From NCBI RefSeq assembly GCF_001747085.1, contig NZ_MDJD01000050.1:1-50106 (forward strand): a stretch of DNA of 50,106 nucleotides, written 5' to 3'. This DNA is from Flavivirga aquatica. Lineage in GTDB: Bacteria; Bacteroidota; Bacteroidia; Flavobacteriales; Flavobacteriaceae. The notes beneath the pieces are model-generated. The model searched no databases. It was not told the DNA's origin and worked only from the letters and a program-made list of their open reading frames with translations. Shown here one piece after another: positions 18,655-27,528 of this stretch (the stretch's first letter is position 1; each line of letters opens with the position of its first letter). Position numbers and translations under genes: made by a program.

Positions 18655-19668
18655 CTATTCGGTTATTTCTTCGCTTAAAATCTCCTCTGCTTTCGCATCT
18701 TTTCCCGCATTATATTCTTCTCTCAAAACCACTGGGCGTTGTGGATTTGGATTAAAAAGTAATTGGGTAACATCTGGTCTAGCATAATGACCGGCAGGAT
18801 CTGCAGCAGCCTTAGCAACAGCAATAGCTCCTAAATCAATATCGGCATATAAAATACCTTCTTGATCATGTGGAATTGGTTCTGCTAATTCAGATCCATC
18901 TGGACCATAAATTCTAGCATGACCACCACCCAATGGTAAAAAAACCTTTTTAAGATCGGTATCACATAGCATATCATGAATTTCCTGTGTTATTAAAGGG
19001 GTTGGAGCAACGACGTAGCATGAGCCTTCTACCGCATAAATTCTACTTGCAGCAGTATTTACTTCATACCCCAATGCAAAAGCCTTTCCTTCGTATAAAG
19101 AGAACCCTGGCCATGCAGCAAAGTGTACCTGTTCATTTTGTGAATACATGGCATATTTACTTAAAGGTTGTAAATGTTCCCAACATGCTAAAGCTCCTAA
19201 TTTTCCTATGCTTGTATCATGTACTACAAGATCACTACCGTCTCCATTGCCAAACACAGTACGCTCAACATGAGTTGGTTTTAATTTTCGTCTTGCAGAT
19301 ACGGTCTCACCTTCATCATCAATAACTAATTGTGCAATATATAATGACCCACCATCTCGCTCACTAAACCCCATACCTACATATATATTATTACGTCTTG
19401 CAACTTCACAAAGTCTCATGTGTTGCTCACTTCCTAATTCCATTGCATTTTCAAAATATGGTTGTACATATTGCATCCCCATAGCAGGTGCATCAAGCCA
19501 TATCCACCAAGGGTAACCTGGTAGCCAACATTCTCCAAAAGTGACAAGCTTGGCTCCATGACTTGCGGCTTCTTCAATTAATTTTATTGCTTTATCAATT
19601 GAAGCATTAAGATTTAAAAAAACTGGTGCTGCCTGTACAGCGGCAACTTTGTAGCTTGTATTTTCCAT
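18655..19668 (-). CDS. nit: Nitrilase
   Basis: 337 residues of the C-N hydrolase superfamily, nitrilase branch. The triad is complete: Glu46 (FGECWLPGYP), Lys128 (RKLKPTHVER) and Cys162 (LACWEHLQPL); the Glu-Lys and Lys-Cys spacings of 82 and 34 are those of true nitrilases. It hydrolyses a nitrile to the acid and ammonia. It is the first gene of the operon with aldoxime dehydratase two bases downstream, so the pair would turn an aldoxime into a carboxylic acid. Two direct repeats 57-93 bp upstream look like an AraC-family operator. Arylaceto- or aliphatic-nitrilase preference is not decided by what I can see. Confidence 0.94.
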   Translation of the reverse strand: MENTSYKVAAVQAAPVFLNLNASIDKAIKLIEEAASHGAKLVTFGECWLPGYPWWIWLDAPAMGMQYVQPYFENAMELGSEQHMRLCEVARRNNIYVGMGFSERDGGSLYIAQLVIDDEGETVSARRKLKPTHVERTVFGNGDGSDLVVHDTSIGKLGALACWEHLQPLSKYAMYSQNEQVHFAAWPGFSLYEGKAFALGYEVNTAASRIYAVEGSCYVVAPTPLITQEIHDMLCDTDLKKVFLPLGGGHARIYGPDGSELAEPIPHDQEGILYADIDLGAIAVAKAAADPAGHYARPDVTQLLFNPNPQRPVVLREEYNAGKDAKAEEILSEEITE

Positions 19669-19708
19669 AATAAATAGACTTTTTGTTTAACTGTTATCAA
19701 GTAACAAC

Positions 19709-19761
19709 AAATAAATGATCACTAATTGTTCAATAGCGCACAAAATATTGTCTATTAGCGC
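19709..19761 (-). promoter_or_regulatory. Tandem direct repeats upstream of nit-oxd (putative AraC-family sites) and -7 region
   Basis: On the - strand GCGCTAATAGACAAT (19761-19747) and GCGCTATTGAACAAT (19739-19725) share GCGCTAnTnnACAAT and start 22 bp apart, about two helical turns. That is the usual geometry for an AraC/XylS activator. The nearer repeat abuts a TTTATTTG element (about 19716-19709) resembling the Bacteroidota -7 box, which fits activation from next to the -35 region. Confidence 0.6.
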
Positions 19762-20130
19762 AATACAAAAAAAACATCCTAAAAAGACAGTTTTTTTTAT
19801 ATACTTGGAAATTTATTTAGGAAACTCTAGTTCGAAAAACGGTATAACAATACATTTAAATTAGATCGTAGAATTAACACTTATTTTTCGATGAAATATC
19901 TTGATTTAATAACAGTTTAAATCTAAAATATTGTATGGCGCTTTATTCTTTTTAATTCTAAACACCTTGTTTATAAATTACATAATAAGTTTATGTTTTA
20001 TCACAGCTTTTTAGATAAAAAACTACTTTAACTTTAAACTAGTATAACATCTTAAAATGTACTTCGGGATTTTTAATCTATTTCTTTCCTTTGAATGTTT
20101 TTCTAATCTACTTTGAATACCATTTATTAA
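19762..20130. other. Non-coding stretch, nothing recognised
   Basis: About 370 bp of AT-rich sequence between the nit operator region and the terminator of the lipoprotein gene. No frame of protein-like composition. Confidence 0.4.
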
Positions 20131-20164
20131 AAAAGCTTAGCAACATAATTGTTACTAAGCTTTT
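20126..20164. terminator. Terminator downstream of the lipoprotein gene
   Basis: AAAAGCTTAGCAAC (20131-20144) pairs with GTTACTAAGCTTTT (20151-20164) with one wobble. Both sides carry T runs for the respective strand, so it works in both directions; the - strand gene ending at 20374 lies upstream of it. Confidence 0.82.
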
Positions 20165-20373
20165 CTTATAGAAATCATCTTAACTTTTTTATTTTCTAAA
20201 AAATGTCCATATTTCGGTTATTTTCTCATGCGTAGCGATGTTATACCTTTTAAAAATAACTTTATCTGAACAAATTTTAACTCATTTTAGCTTAAAAACA
20301 AAAAGTCAAGATGAATTCATTTATTTAAAAATTAAAGACAAACAAAATATTAATTAGTTCATCTTTAATATTA

Positions 20374-21738
20374 TTAGTTATTTCTTGGTAATCCAATTTG
20401 GGTCCCTATAGCACTTTCTCTAGGCTGTGTAATTACTGGACAATTAATAATTGCTCCTGTTGCCGTTAATAAGTTAGATAATGAATTTGCTAATGGACTT
20501 GGGTTTGCATTTCCTCTAAAAGGAATTAAAGTACCGTTTGCTAAAAGTGCATTTACTTGATCAAAACTTTTTAAGATTGGGCGCTCATTTTCTGGAACTG
20601 TAAATTCTGTAATATGTGCATCCCACATAGGTGCATACCTTCTATCTCTAGGGTCAATTGGGAATGTATTTGTTGGATCCTGCACTTGTCTGGTACTTAA
20701 AGAAGCTGAATTTAATCCTTGAACTCCATCACCATCTGTATCTGTTGTTCTACCATTAGCTGTAGGACTAAAAGGTAACATAGAACCTCCTGGAAACACT
20801 CCAAATCTTGGTAAATTAGCTAGCCTTGGTGCAAAAACCCCTAATTCGATAGTTGCAGGTCCTGGAGCAGAAGTATCTGTTACAATATGAAAGTAGTATG
20901 GTTTTCCATCTTGCCACCCATCTAAAAGTTGCATTACAACAGAAGCCTGACCTATACCAAGGTTTGGATTATTTAAATCATCTTGATCTCTACGACGGTT
21001 TCCATTTGGATTAGGTATTCTGTCATGGATACCTGTATTGTTAGCTACCATTTGAGCATTAATAACAACTCCACTAGGTAATACGACATAAGAAGACCAT
21101 GCTGAATCCGCTAAAGCACCTGGGTTAGCTTGAGCAGGAGGAAAACCAAATAATAATCCGTCGTCAGATCTAGCTCCAGCTCTTAAAGATCTTTTTGGGG
21201 AAAAATCTACAGAACCTTCAAAAACCAGTCTTCCTTTTTTCGTCCAAAAAGCTTTTTGTTCACCTCCAGATCCTACAGATCTAGCCATTCTAGGAGAAAA
21301 AATAACACCTAATTCTCTAGCCATTACTCTATTAGAAGCTTCAGTTATTACATAATAACCTTTTCTTCGAGTTCCATTAGGCAATGTTTCCCAACCTTGA
21401 AACATTGGAAATCTAGCTGTTGGTCCAGCAGGAACTACAGTTCTATCGATTCGATAATCAATACCTAATACACTAGGTAAAAACACATTTTGGTCTTCGG
21501 TAAAAGTAAGTGCAGGATTAGATACATCGTAAGGAACTCCTCCATCTTTTTTAATACTAGCCAATAAAAGCTTAGCTTCTTTATAGGCTTCTTTAGATTG
21601 AGTCCGCAAGGATTTAGACGATAGTACTGTTGACTCCTCTGCTGTTACATTATCATCTATTACATTGTCATCCTTATCACAGGAAACAAATAAAGAAGCA
21701 ACAAAAATACTTAAAAGGGTTGTTATAAAATTTTTCAT
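20374..21738 (-). CDS. Lipoprotein of unknown function
   Basis: 454 residues with a lipoprotein signal (LLSIFVASLFVSC, Cys20, followed by DKDDN). The mature protein has no motif I recognise. It is rich in Pro, Gly and Asn, with short acidic loops such as TDTDGDGVQG (possible Ca-binding) and NPNGNRRRDQDDLNN, and motifs VVLPSGVVINAQMVANNTGIHDR and DRRYAPMWDAHITEF. It has its own terminator and stands between the AraC gene and the nitrilase operon on the same strand. It is not a SusD protein by pattern. A role in substrate capture or in the same pathway is only inferred from position. Confidence 0.6.
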   Translation of the reverse strand: MKNFITTLLSIFVASLFVSCDKDDNVIDDNVTAEESTVLSSKSLRTQSKEAYKEAKLLLASIKKDGGVPYDVSNPALTFTEDQNVFLPSVLGIDYRIDRTVVPAGPTARFPMFQGWETLPNGTRRKGYYVITEASNRVMARELGVIFSPRMARSVGSGGEQKAFWTKKGRLVFEGSVDFSPKRSLRAGARSDDGLLFGFPPAQANPGALADSAWSSYVVLPSGVVINAQMVANNTGIHDRIPNPNGNRRRDQDDLNNPNLGIGQASVVMQLLDGWQDGKPYYFHIVTDTSAPGPATIELGVFAPRLANLPRFGVFPGGSMLPFSPTANGRTTDTDGDGVQGLNSASLSTRQVQDPTNTFPIDPRDRRYAPMWDAHITEFTVPENERPILKSFDQVNALLANGTLIPFRGNANPSPLANSLSNLLTATGAIINCPVITQPRESAIGTQIGLPRNN

Positions 21739-22447
21739 TTTTGATTTTTTTTTTAATAATTAAACTAAAAAACAATTGGCCAATCATTTTTAAAATATCA
21801 AAGGCTTTAAGATTTGATATTTATTAAGACGTCGTAATATTTTATACTTACAGAGAAAAGATTACAAAACCCTCACAAACAACTTGTTTTGATTATCTTA
21901 CATATCTTAACTCTGTAGAAATCAACTTATTCGAAAGAAAAATCTTCTAATAAAAAAAATTGATATTTTTTTCATTAACAAGCAATTAGCATCTACTATT
22001 TTGTTTTTAGGAAAATAAAGCATCTTGGGTTTAACAATAATATTAACAAGTGTTTTAGATTTTTATAATATCATAAGGATACCAAATAATTCACTTTTCA
22101 GATTTATTCGGCATAGCAAGGAAAATGTAATTTATATAAAATCTGTTGGTTATAATTTAATACCAAGAATCAGGTTAATTATTTCTAATTTAAAAAAATC
22201 GATTATTAAATATTATTGTAGAGCTTAAAAAACTAAAGTTCTTAATTTTAAGAATGAGTAGAAAAGTAATTTTTCAAGACTTAAGATAAAGAGTACTTAA
22301 GCTTATTAATTTTAAATTATAATGATTTAATACTTATTAACCGCTGCTATTATATCTAGTTGTAATATATTATAAAAACATATAAAAGAGATGACAAAAC
22401 GAAGTATCATTCAGATTTATGTTTCTTAAAATCAAAATAATAGTTAA
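21739..22447. other. 700-bp non-coding stretch
   Basis: Contains the upstream region of the lipoprotein gene and the 3' side of the AraC gene. A 67-codon + frame at 22025-22228 is not protein-like. No operator-like repeats of the kind found upstream of the nitrilase were seen here. Confidence 0.4.
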
Positions 22448-23440
22448 TTAATAAACAACTTGAATTCTGTTTAAACTAAACGATTGTTCGCAAATATTTC
22501 TATATTCTCCTGGAGGGATACCAAATTTTTGTTTAAAACATTTTATAAAATTACTAATATTGTTAAATCCGTTTTTATAACCTATTTCGGAAACACTTAA
22601 TTTTGATAAGCCTAGATTTTCAATATCATTTTTACATTTCTCTAATCGAGAATTACGTATGTAATTATTTATAGTACAATTTTCGTCATTAAAAAGCTTA
22701 TGTAATTGTCTTTTAGAACATTTAAATGTTTGAGCTATTTGCTGAATGGATAACTGCGGATTGGTAATTTGTTCTTCAACAAAAGACTTTATACTTAACA
22801 ACATCGTTTCTTTAGATGGCGATGCATTCTTGTCTGATGCGAATTTTAAGTTCAAATAATCATTTAATAACTGAAGTAAATTATTAGCTAAATATTTTCT
22901 TGTAAACACGTCAACTACTTTTAGTTCAAGACTTAAACTGTATATAAAATTCTTTAAAATTTTCCCTAAACCAGAGTCATCTAATAAACAAGCCGTATTA
23001 GCAGTTATATAAGAGGTTCCATAAGTCAATAAATTACGAGGAATTTTTAAAACTAATTGTTCAAATCCACCTTTAAAATCCAATTCATGAGGACGTGTAC
23101 TATCTGTAAAAGTCCAATCGTTTTGCTTTAAAAGAACTGTTTTTCCATCTTGCTTTAAAACTGCTTGCCCACTTAACTGATAATTAATTAAAAAATAAGC
23201 TTCAGAAGATTTAGAAATCTGACTTTTACTTCTGCGTACACCGCTACCTTGAGAGTATATTTTACAAACGTGAATCGTATCTAATTGATGACCTACTAAC
23301 GAACCATAAAAAGATGATTGACCTCCATTATGAAAAACATCTAATTCTACAAGTGTTTTGCACACATAATCGTTCCAATAAGACAAGGCATCTTTAGGAT
23401 CTACTTTTTCCGTACTTATATAAAAATCAGGTGCTTGCAT
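22448..23440 (-). CDS. AraC family transcriptional regulator (AraC_binding_2 + HTH_18, FeaR-like)
   Basis: 330 residues. The N-terminal 190 residues match the AraC-binding-like domain of FeaR-type regulators: YWNDYVCKTLVELD, YFLINYQLSGQAVLKQDGKTVLLKQNDWTFTDSTRPHELDF. The C-terminal ~100 residues hold the double HTH (LSIQQIAQTFKCSKRQLHKLF and VSEIGYKNGFNNISNFIKCFKQKFGIPPGEYR). FeaR relatives sense aromatic amine or acid intermediates and activate catabolic genes. It is the last gene after the FAD monooxygenase and membrane protein on the same strand (33-bp gap). The tandem repeats upstream of the nitrilase are its likely target (inference). Confidence 0.9.
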   Translation of the reverse strand: MQAPDFYISTEKVDPKDALSYWNDYVCKTLVELDVFHNGGQSSFYGSLVGHQLDTIHVCKIYSQGSGVRRSKSQISKSSEAYFLINYQLSGQAVLKQDGKTVLLKQNDWTFTDSTRPHELDFKGGFEQLVLKIPRNLLTYGTSYITANTACLLDDSGLGKILKNFIYSLSLELKVVDVFTRKYLANNLLQLLNDYLNLKFASDKNASPSKETMLLSIKSFVEEQITNPQLSIQQIAQTFKCSKRQLHKLFNDENCTINNYIRNSRLEKCKNDIENLGLSKLSVSEIGYKNGFNNISNFIKCFKQKFGIPPGEYRNICEQSFSLNRIQVVY

Positions 23441-23474
23441 AAAATATAGGGATATATAAATATACGTATTTTTT

Positions 23475-24542
23475 TTATCTTTTCTTAATTAGCCAAAAAT
23501 TTAAAAAGCCAGTAACTACTAAAATTAGTGGAAAAGAAATACCTAACATGGTATCTGCAATCCATAAATCTAACTGATAATTACCTGTTTTCCCAGCTAC
23601 TAAATCTTGTCCTGTTATATACGGTGATAAATTATAGTATATAGCATACATTAATAACCCCATGGAAGTGGCAATAATCACTTTATATAATCCCTTAAGA
23701 GGTTGAGGTGTTTTTTCAAAAAGTAAAAACTGAGTCATATTGTTTACTAAAAATACACCAAAAACCATGCATATAGGCACTAAAACCATATACACCATCA
23801 TATCCATTTCTAGTATATCTATAAAAAAATATTGAAAAACAAAAGTTATAAGTAGTACTAATATTGTATTTATTATGGCTTTAAATGGTTGTTTACCTCC
23901 TGTCCATCTGTCTAAAATCCAACTATCAAATAATGCCAAGTATAATATAATTGGGCAACAACTAATTATAAAAACAATAGCACTCACAAAATTAAAAATG
24001 CCTTTGGGGTCTAAAACCTCATGATACCATGGTGCTAGGTCTGCTACATTTTCATAATTAAAAAATAGAGTCCAAACTAAATAAGCTAAAACATATGCTA
24101 GAATTAAAGTAAAAAAACCAACACCAGCGATATTTTTTACTTTTCCAATAAAGGGCCAAAAATTCACAACTACAGCAAGCCAAATGGTTACAATAATAGC
24201 TATAATCATGTAATGAGATAATTGTGGAGAAAGTATCCAATTCCCTTTTGCTAAAATTAATATAGCTAAACTACCTATTGCAAATCCAAAAAGAGCCGAG
24301 ATTAACGTAAGAACAACACCTTTGAATGGTTGAGGCTTTTGGTCTAAACCTTTAATAAAAGGCAGGTCATTCTGCCACAAAATACCAATTATTATTTGAG
24401 CTGGTGTAGCTGCTAAAAAAAAGAAAACTACCCATTGATAATTTATTGGGGTAAATATTGCTGCAATGGTAAATGCCATTACCATAACAAGTAATAATGC
24501 CAAAATACCTTGTGTTAAAGTTTGTTTAATTGAAAATTCCAT
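23475..24542 (-). CDS. Polytopic membrane protein, unrecognised; possible transporter
   Basis: 355 residues with about ten hydrophobic segments. I recognise no transporter family. Three loops carry a similar motif just before a membrane helix: QKPQPFKGVVLTL (~68), GKQPFKAIINTIL (~217) and KTPQPLKGLYKVI (~280), suggesting an internal threefold repeat. The sequence ends LIKKR, so the C-terminus is probably cytoplasmic. It is 10 bp downstream of the FAD monooxygenase and 33 bp upstream of the AraC gene, clearly one transcription unit. This makes an uptake role for the aromatic substrate plausible, but it is inference from context only. Confidence 0.6.
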   Translation of the reverse strand: MEFSIKQTLTQGILALLLVMVMAFTIAAIFTPINYQWVVFFFLAATPAQIIIGILWQNDLPFIKGLDQKPQPFKGVVLTLISALFGFAIGSLAILILAKGNWILSPQLSHYMIIAIIVTIWLAVVVNFWPFIGKVKNIAGVGFFTLILAYVLAYLVWTLFFNYENVADLAPWYHEVLDPKGIFNFVSAIVFIISCCPIILYLALFDSWILDRWTGGKQPFKAIINTILVLLITFVFQYFFIDILEMDMMVYMVLVPICMVFGVFLVNNMTQFLLFEKTPQPLKGLYKVIIATSMGLLMYAIYYNLSPYITGQDLVAGKTGNYQLDLWIADTMLGISFPLILVVTGFLNFWLIKKR

Positions 24543-24552
24543 AACCTTAGTT

Positions 24553-26436
24553 TTAAGATTCTATTAATACATTATTTTCTTTAATCGCTTTAGCTGAATT
24601 TATAATAGTATTCCATTCACTAACAGCTTCAGTTTTATCCATTAATAACAAAATTAATTTAGCATTTAGCTTATGGCTTTCTTCTTCGGTTAATCCTTCA
24701 TGTGCTTCTATTAAAGCTTTGTACATGTCATCTTTTTGGTGTTGAGGATTCATATCTTTTATATTAGATTTTGAATAATCTTCAGAATTATTAGTGGCTT
24801 TTAAAATTGCTTTTTTTATACGTTTGTTATCTAATACTTTTCCTCTTGAAGCAATGTAATGGTCTGGTCTTAATAAATACCAACTTCCTTTTTGTGCATC
24901 GTATCTATTTTTAAAATGCTCATTACTATCTACTAAATCACTATAATTTTGTGTATCTGAAATAACAACTATTTTCACATTAAATATATCTGTTAGGTCT
25001 ATTACATCTACTGGTATTTCTCCATATACTATTAAAGTAAAATCATTTCCTAGTTCGTCAATAAGATGTGTTGTTTTACCATGCTTTTTTAATGTAACAT
25101 CATTGAATGAATACCCAGGTTGTAAACCAGCCTGCCAATCATCAGAAGGATTATCTGTAGATGTTAGCGAAGAATCTAAATATTTAAAAGCATTTGATAG
25201 TCTACCACTATTCACCAACTTTTGAGCGAATAAATGATCTTTCGCCAAATCTAAAGTTTGGTTTCTAAATACCGTACTTATTTTAGATTTAGGTGAAATA
25301 AAATCGGTAGCATTAGAAGAATGATATATATTTTCGTCTGCCGCTGGACTTCTTTCTTCTTGGTAAGTGTTTAAAAGTGATTTTGGAGCTAATCCTTTTA
25401 TCACGTATGCCAATTTCCAAGATAAATTATCAGAATCCTGCACACCTCCATTAGCCCCTCTTGCTCCAAATGGAGAGACTTGATGTGCGCTATCGCCTGC
25501 AAAAAGTACGCGATCATGAATCAAGCTATCCATACGCATGCATCTAAAATTATAAATGCTGGTCCACTCTAATTCAAACTTACAATCATCCCCTAGCATT
25601 TTACGTAATCTAGCTTTAATGCGCTCTTGGTCTAATTCTTTAGCCTTATCAATACCTTCTCTACCCAATTGCAAGTCGATACGCCATACACCATCTGGTT
25701 CTTTATGTAATAATGCGGAATAGCCTTTATTAAATGGCGGATCGAACCAAAACCAACGTTCTGTTGGAAAATCATTTTCCATAGTTATATCTGCTATAAG
25801 GAAATTTTCCTCAAACAACTCACCTTCAAAAGGAAGATTCATCGTATTACGTGTTGGACTATGTACCCCATCGCAAGCCAATAAATATTCAGCTTCTATA
25901 TTATAATTTCCTTCTTCGGTTTCAATTTTAAGTGTTACCTTCTCTTCATCTTGCGCTATAAAATTCGCTTTACTTTGCCAACGCAAATCTATTAAAGGAT
26001 TATTATGAGCTTCCTCTGCTAGATATTCTTCAAAATAATATTGTTGTAGATTTATAAATGCTGGTATTTTATGACCTTCTTCTGGTAATAAGTTGAATTT
26101 ATAAACTTCATCATCTTTATAAAATACTTTTCCTAAATTCCAGGTAATACCTTTATCAATCATTCTAGATACGGCATCTGGATTTATTCTATGTATTATT
26201 TCCAGACATTTTTTTGAAAAACACAAAGCTCTACTACCAACACTTACCGAGTTTTCCTTGCTAAAAACAACGCTTGATATACCTCGGTTAGCTAAATCTA
26301 ATGCTGTTGTTAAACCAACTGGACCTGCTCCAATAATGGCAACTTGGTGTTTTGTTGGCGTATTAGAATTCATATCTGAAACCTGTTTAAGCGGATAGAT
26401 AGGATTCGTGTACGTTTTTGGTATAACCCATTTCAT
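24553..26436 (-). CDS. FAD-dependent aromatic monooxygenase, MhpA-like (PF01494)
   Basis: 627 residues. The Rossmann motif is at about 33-40 (VAIIGAGPVGLTTALDLANRG), the DG fingerprint is YLLACDGVHSPTRN, and the GD fingerprint is RVLFAGDSAHQVSPFGARGANGGVQDSDNLSWKLA. The C-terminal thioredoxin-like domain typical of phenol-hydroxylase/MhpA relatives follows, and about 70 extra helical residues close the protein. An internal Met at residue 22 (MNSNTPTKHQ) may be the true start. Members hydroxylate aromatic rings using NAD(P)H and oxygen. Placement with homogentisate genes suggests that it makes homogentisate, for example from 3- or 4-hydroxyphenylacetate. That substrate assignment is inference; other phenolic acids remain possible. 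Confidence 0.87.
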   Translation of the reverse strand: MKWVIPKTYTNPIYPLKQVSDMNSNTPTKHQVAIIGAGPVGLTTALDLANRGISSVVFSKENSVSVGSRALCFSKKCLEIIHRINPDAVSRMIDKGITWNLGKVFYKDDEVYKFNLLPEEGHKIPAFINLQQYYFEEYLAEEAHNNPLIDLRWQSKANFIAQDEEKVTLKIETEEGNYNIEAEYLLACDGVHSPTRNTMNLPFEGELFEENFLIADITMENDFPTERWFWFDPPFNKGYSALLHKEPDGVWRIDLQLGREGIDKAKELDQERIKARLRKMLGDDCKFELEWTSIYNFRCMRMDSLIHDRVLFAGDSAHQVSPFGARGANGGVQDSDNLSWKLAYVIKGLAPKSLLNTYQEERSPAADENIYHSSNATDFISPKSKISTVFRNQTLDLAKDHLFAQKLVNSGRLSNAFKYLDSSLTSTDNPSDDWQAGLQPGYSFNDVTLKKHGKTTHLIDELGNDFTLIVYGEIPVDVIDLTDIFNVKIVVISDTQNYSDLVDSNEHFKNRYDAQKGSWYLLRPDHYIASRGKVLDNKRIKKAILKATNNSEDYSKSNIKDMNPQHQKDDMYKALIEAHEGLTEEESHKLNAKLILLLMDKTEAVSEWNTIINSAKAIKENNVLIES

Positions 26437-26462
26437 AAGTTGATAGTTTTAATGTTTATAAT

Positions 26463-26542
26463 CCTGCAAGGTTCTAGTCCTTATAGGTGTTTTTTGTCTA
26501 CTTTTTTTACACCTACAAGGTTCTTTAAAATCTTGTAGGTGT
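26463..26542. repeat. Two tandem palindromic repeats (CACCTACAAGG type)
   Basis: ACACCTACAAG (26509-26519) pairs perfectly with CTTGTAGGTGT (26532-26542). A diverged copy, CCTGCAAGG/CCTTATAGG, is at 26463-26487 and is followed by T6. Such CCTTGTAGGTGT palindromes are scattered through many flavobacterial genomes. They lie between the MBL and FAD monooxygenase genes and may split the cluster into two transcripts. Confidence 0.7.
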
Positions 26543-26552
26543 TGATTATGTT

Positions 26553-27503
26553 TTATGAGTTTAACTCATTCCACATGGCTACATCTCTTTCGTCTGTCCA
26601 AATTCTTGGATGCGAAATTCCACTGGCTTCATCAAAAGCTCGGGTTACATTGAAAGGCATACAGTGTTCGAAAATGACCCATTCCCCAAAACGAGGTGTC
26701 ATATTTTTCATTAATGCATCATAGCATTGTTTTAAAGTTTCTCCTCTGGTAACACTTAATAAAGCTTCTTGATATAGCATGGTTACGTATTCTGAAGTCA
26801 TTTGTATGGCTTCTTGACATTCTACTTCATTCTTTAAGGCTTCTCCACGACCAGGCACTAATGCTTTTGGTTTAAAATCACTCAATTTTTGAAGTGTTAA
26901 TGGCCAGTTTTTAAGTTGTGCATCGCCACAATAAGGTGTTGCTCCATACTCTACTAAATCGCCTGCAAACATGACTTTTTCGTCTGGTACCCAAACGATA
27001 CTATCACCTCGGGTATGCCCTTCGCCTACATGCATGATTTCTACTTTTTTGTTTCCTAGATCTACTGTAAGTTTATCTTCAAAAATCATGGTAGGGTGTG
27101 TTAACCCTGGAATACTTTCATGACCTCTAAATAACCTTGGAAAGCGTTCAAACTCACTTTGCCAATCTTGAGCACCACGTTCTTCAACCATTTCATTGGT
27201 TTTTTGAGACATGATAATTTCGTCTACACCATACTCACTAGCTCCTAAAACTCTTACGGCATGATAGTGTGTAAGTACTAAATATTTAATAGGCTTATCT
27301 GTTACGCTACGTATTTTAGCGATAACATCTTTTGCCATTCGTGGTGTTGCTTGTGCTTCGATAACCATTACGTAATCGTCTCCAATTATAACACCACTAT
27401 TGGGGTCTCCTTCTGCTGTATATCCGTAGCACCCTTTTCCTAGTTCTACAAAAGAGATTACTTTTTCTCCTAAATCAGCTTTTGATGCAAATTCTTTTGC
27501 CAT
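26553..27503 (-). CDS. MBL-fold metallo-hydrolase family protein with altered metal motif
   Basis: 316 residues with the metallo-beta-lactamase fold: DYVMVIEAQATPRMAKDVIAKIRS, then THYHAVRVLGASEYG, GEGHTRGDSIVWVPDEKVMFAGDLVEYGATPYCGD and PGRGEAL. The usual HxHxDH metal motif is HYHAVR here, lacking the Asp and the third His, while the later His and Asp of GHTRGD and AGD are kept. I recall the same HYHAVRVLGA form in proteobacterial proteins near aromatic monooxygenases, so it is probably a subfamily trait and not decay. It lies 25 bp after the CoA-transferase B gene. Reaction unknown; a hydrolase or isomerase step in the ring-cleavage route is possible. Confidence 0.82.
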   Translation of the reverse strand: MAKEFASKADLGEKVISFVELGKGCYGYTAEGDPNSGVIIGDDYVMVIEAQATPRMAKDVIAKIRSVTDKPIKYLVLTHYHAVRVLGASEYGVDEIIMSQKTNEMVEERGAQDWQSEFERFPRLFRGHESIPGLTHPTMIFEDKLTVDLGNKKVEIMHVGEGHTRGDSIVWVPDEKVMFAGDLVEYGATPYCGDAQLKNWPLTLQKLSDFKPKALVPGRGEALKNEVECQEAIQMTSEYVTMLYQEALLSVTRGETLKQCYDALMKNMTPRFGEWVIFEHCMPFNVTRAFDEASGISHPRIWTDERDVAMWNELNS

Positions 27504-27528
27504 TGTTTTAATTTTTTATGTTCAATTA

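Noticed and set aside
20374-21738. SusD-like partner of the TonB receptor
   Set aside because: It is a lipoprotein near a TonB gene, but no SusD/RagB pattern is seen, it is two genes away, and the receptor is not SusC-like.
22025-22228. 67-codon + strand frame as a gene
   Set aside because: No homology-like pattern, no promoter, isolated in non-coding sequence.
26553-27503. MBL gene as decayed because HxHxDH is lost
   Set aside because: The frame is intact, other motifs are kept, and the HYHAVRVLGA form appears to be shared by a subfamily.
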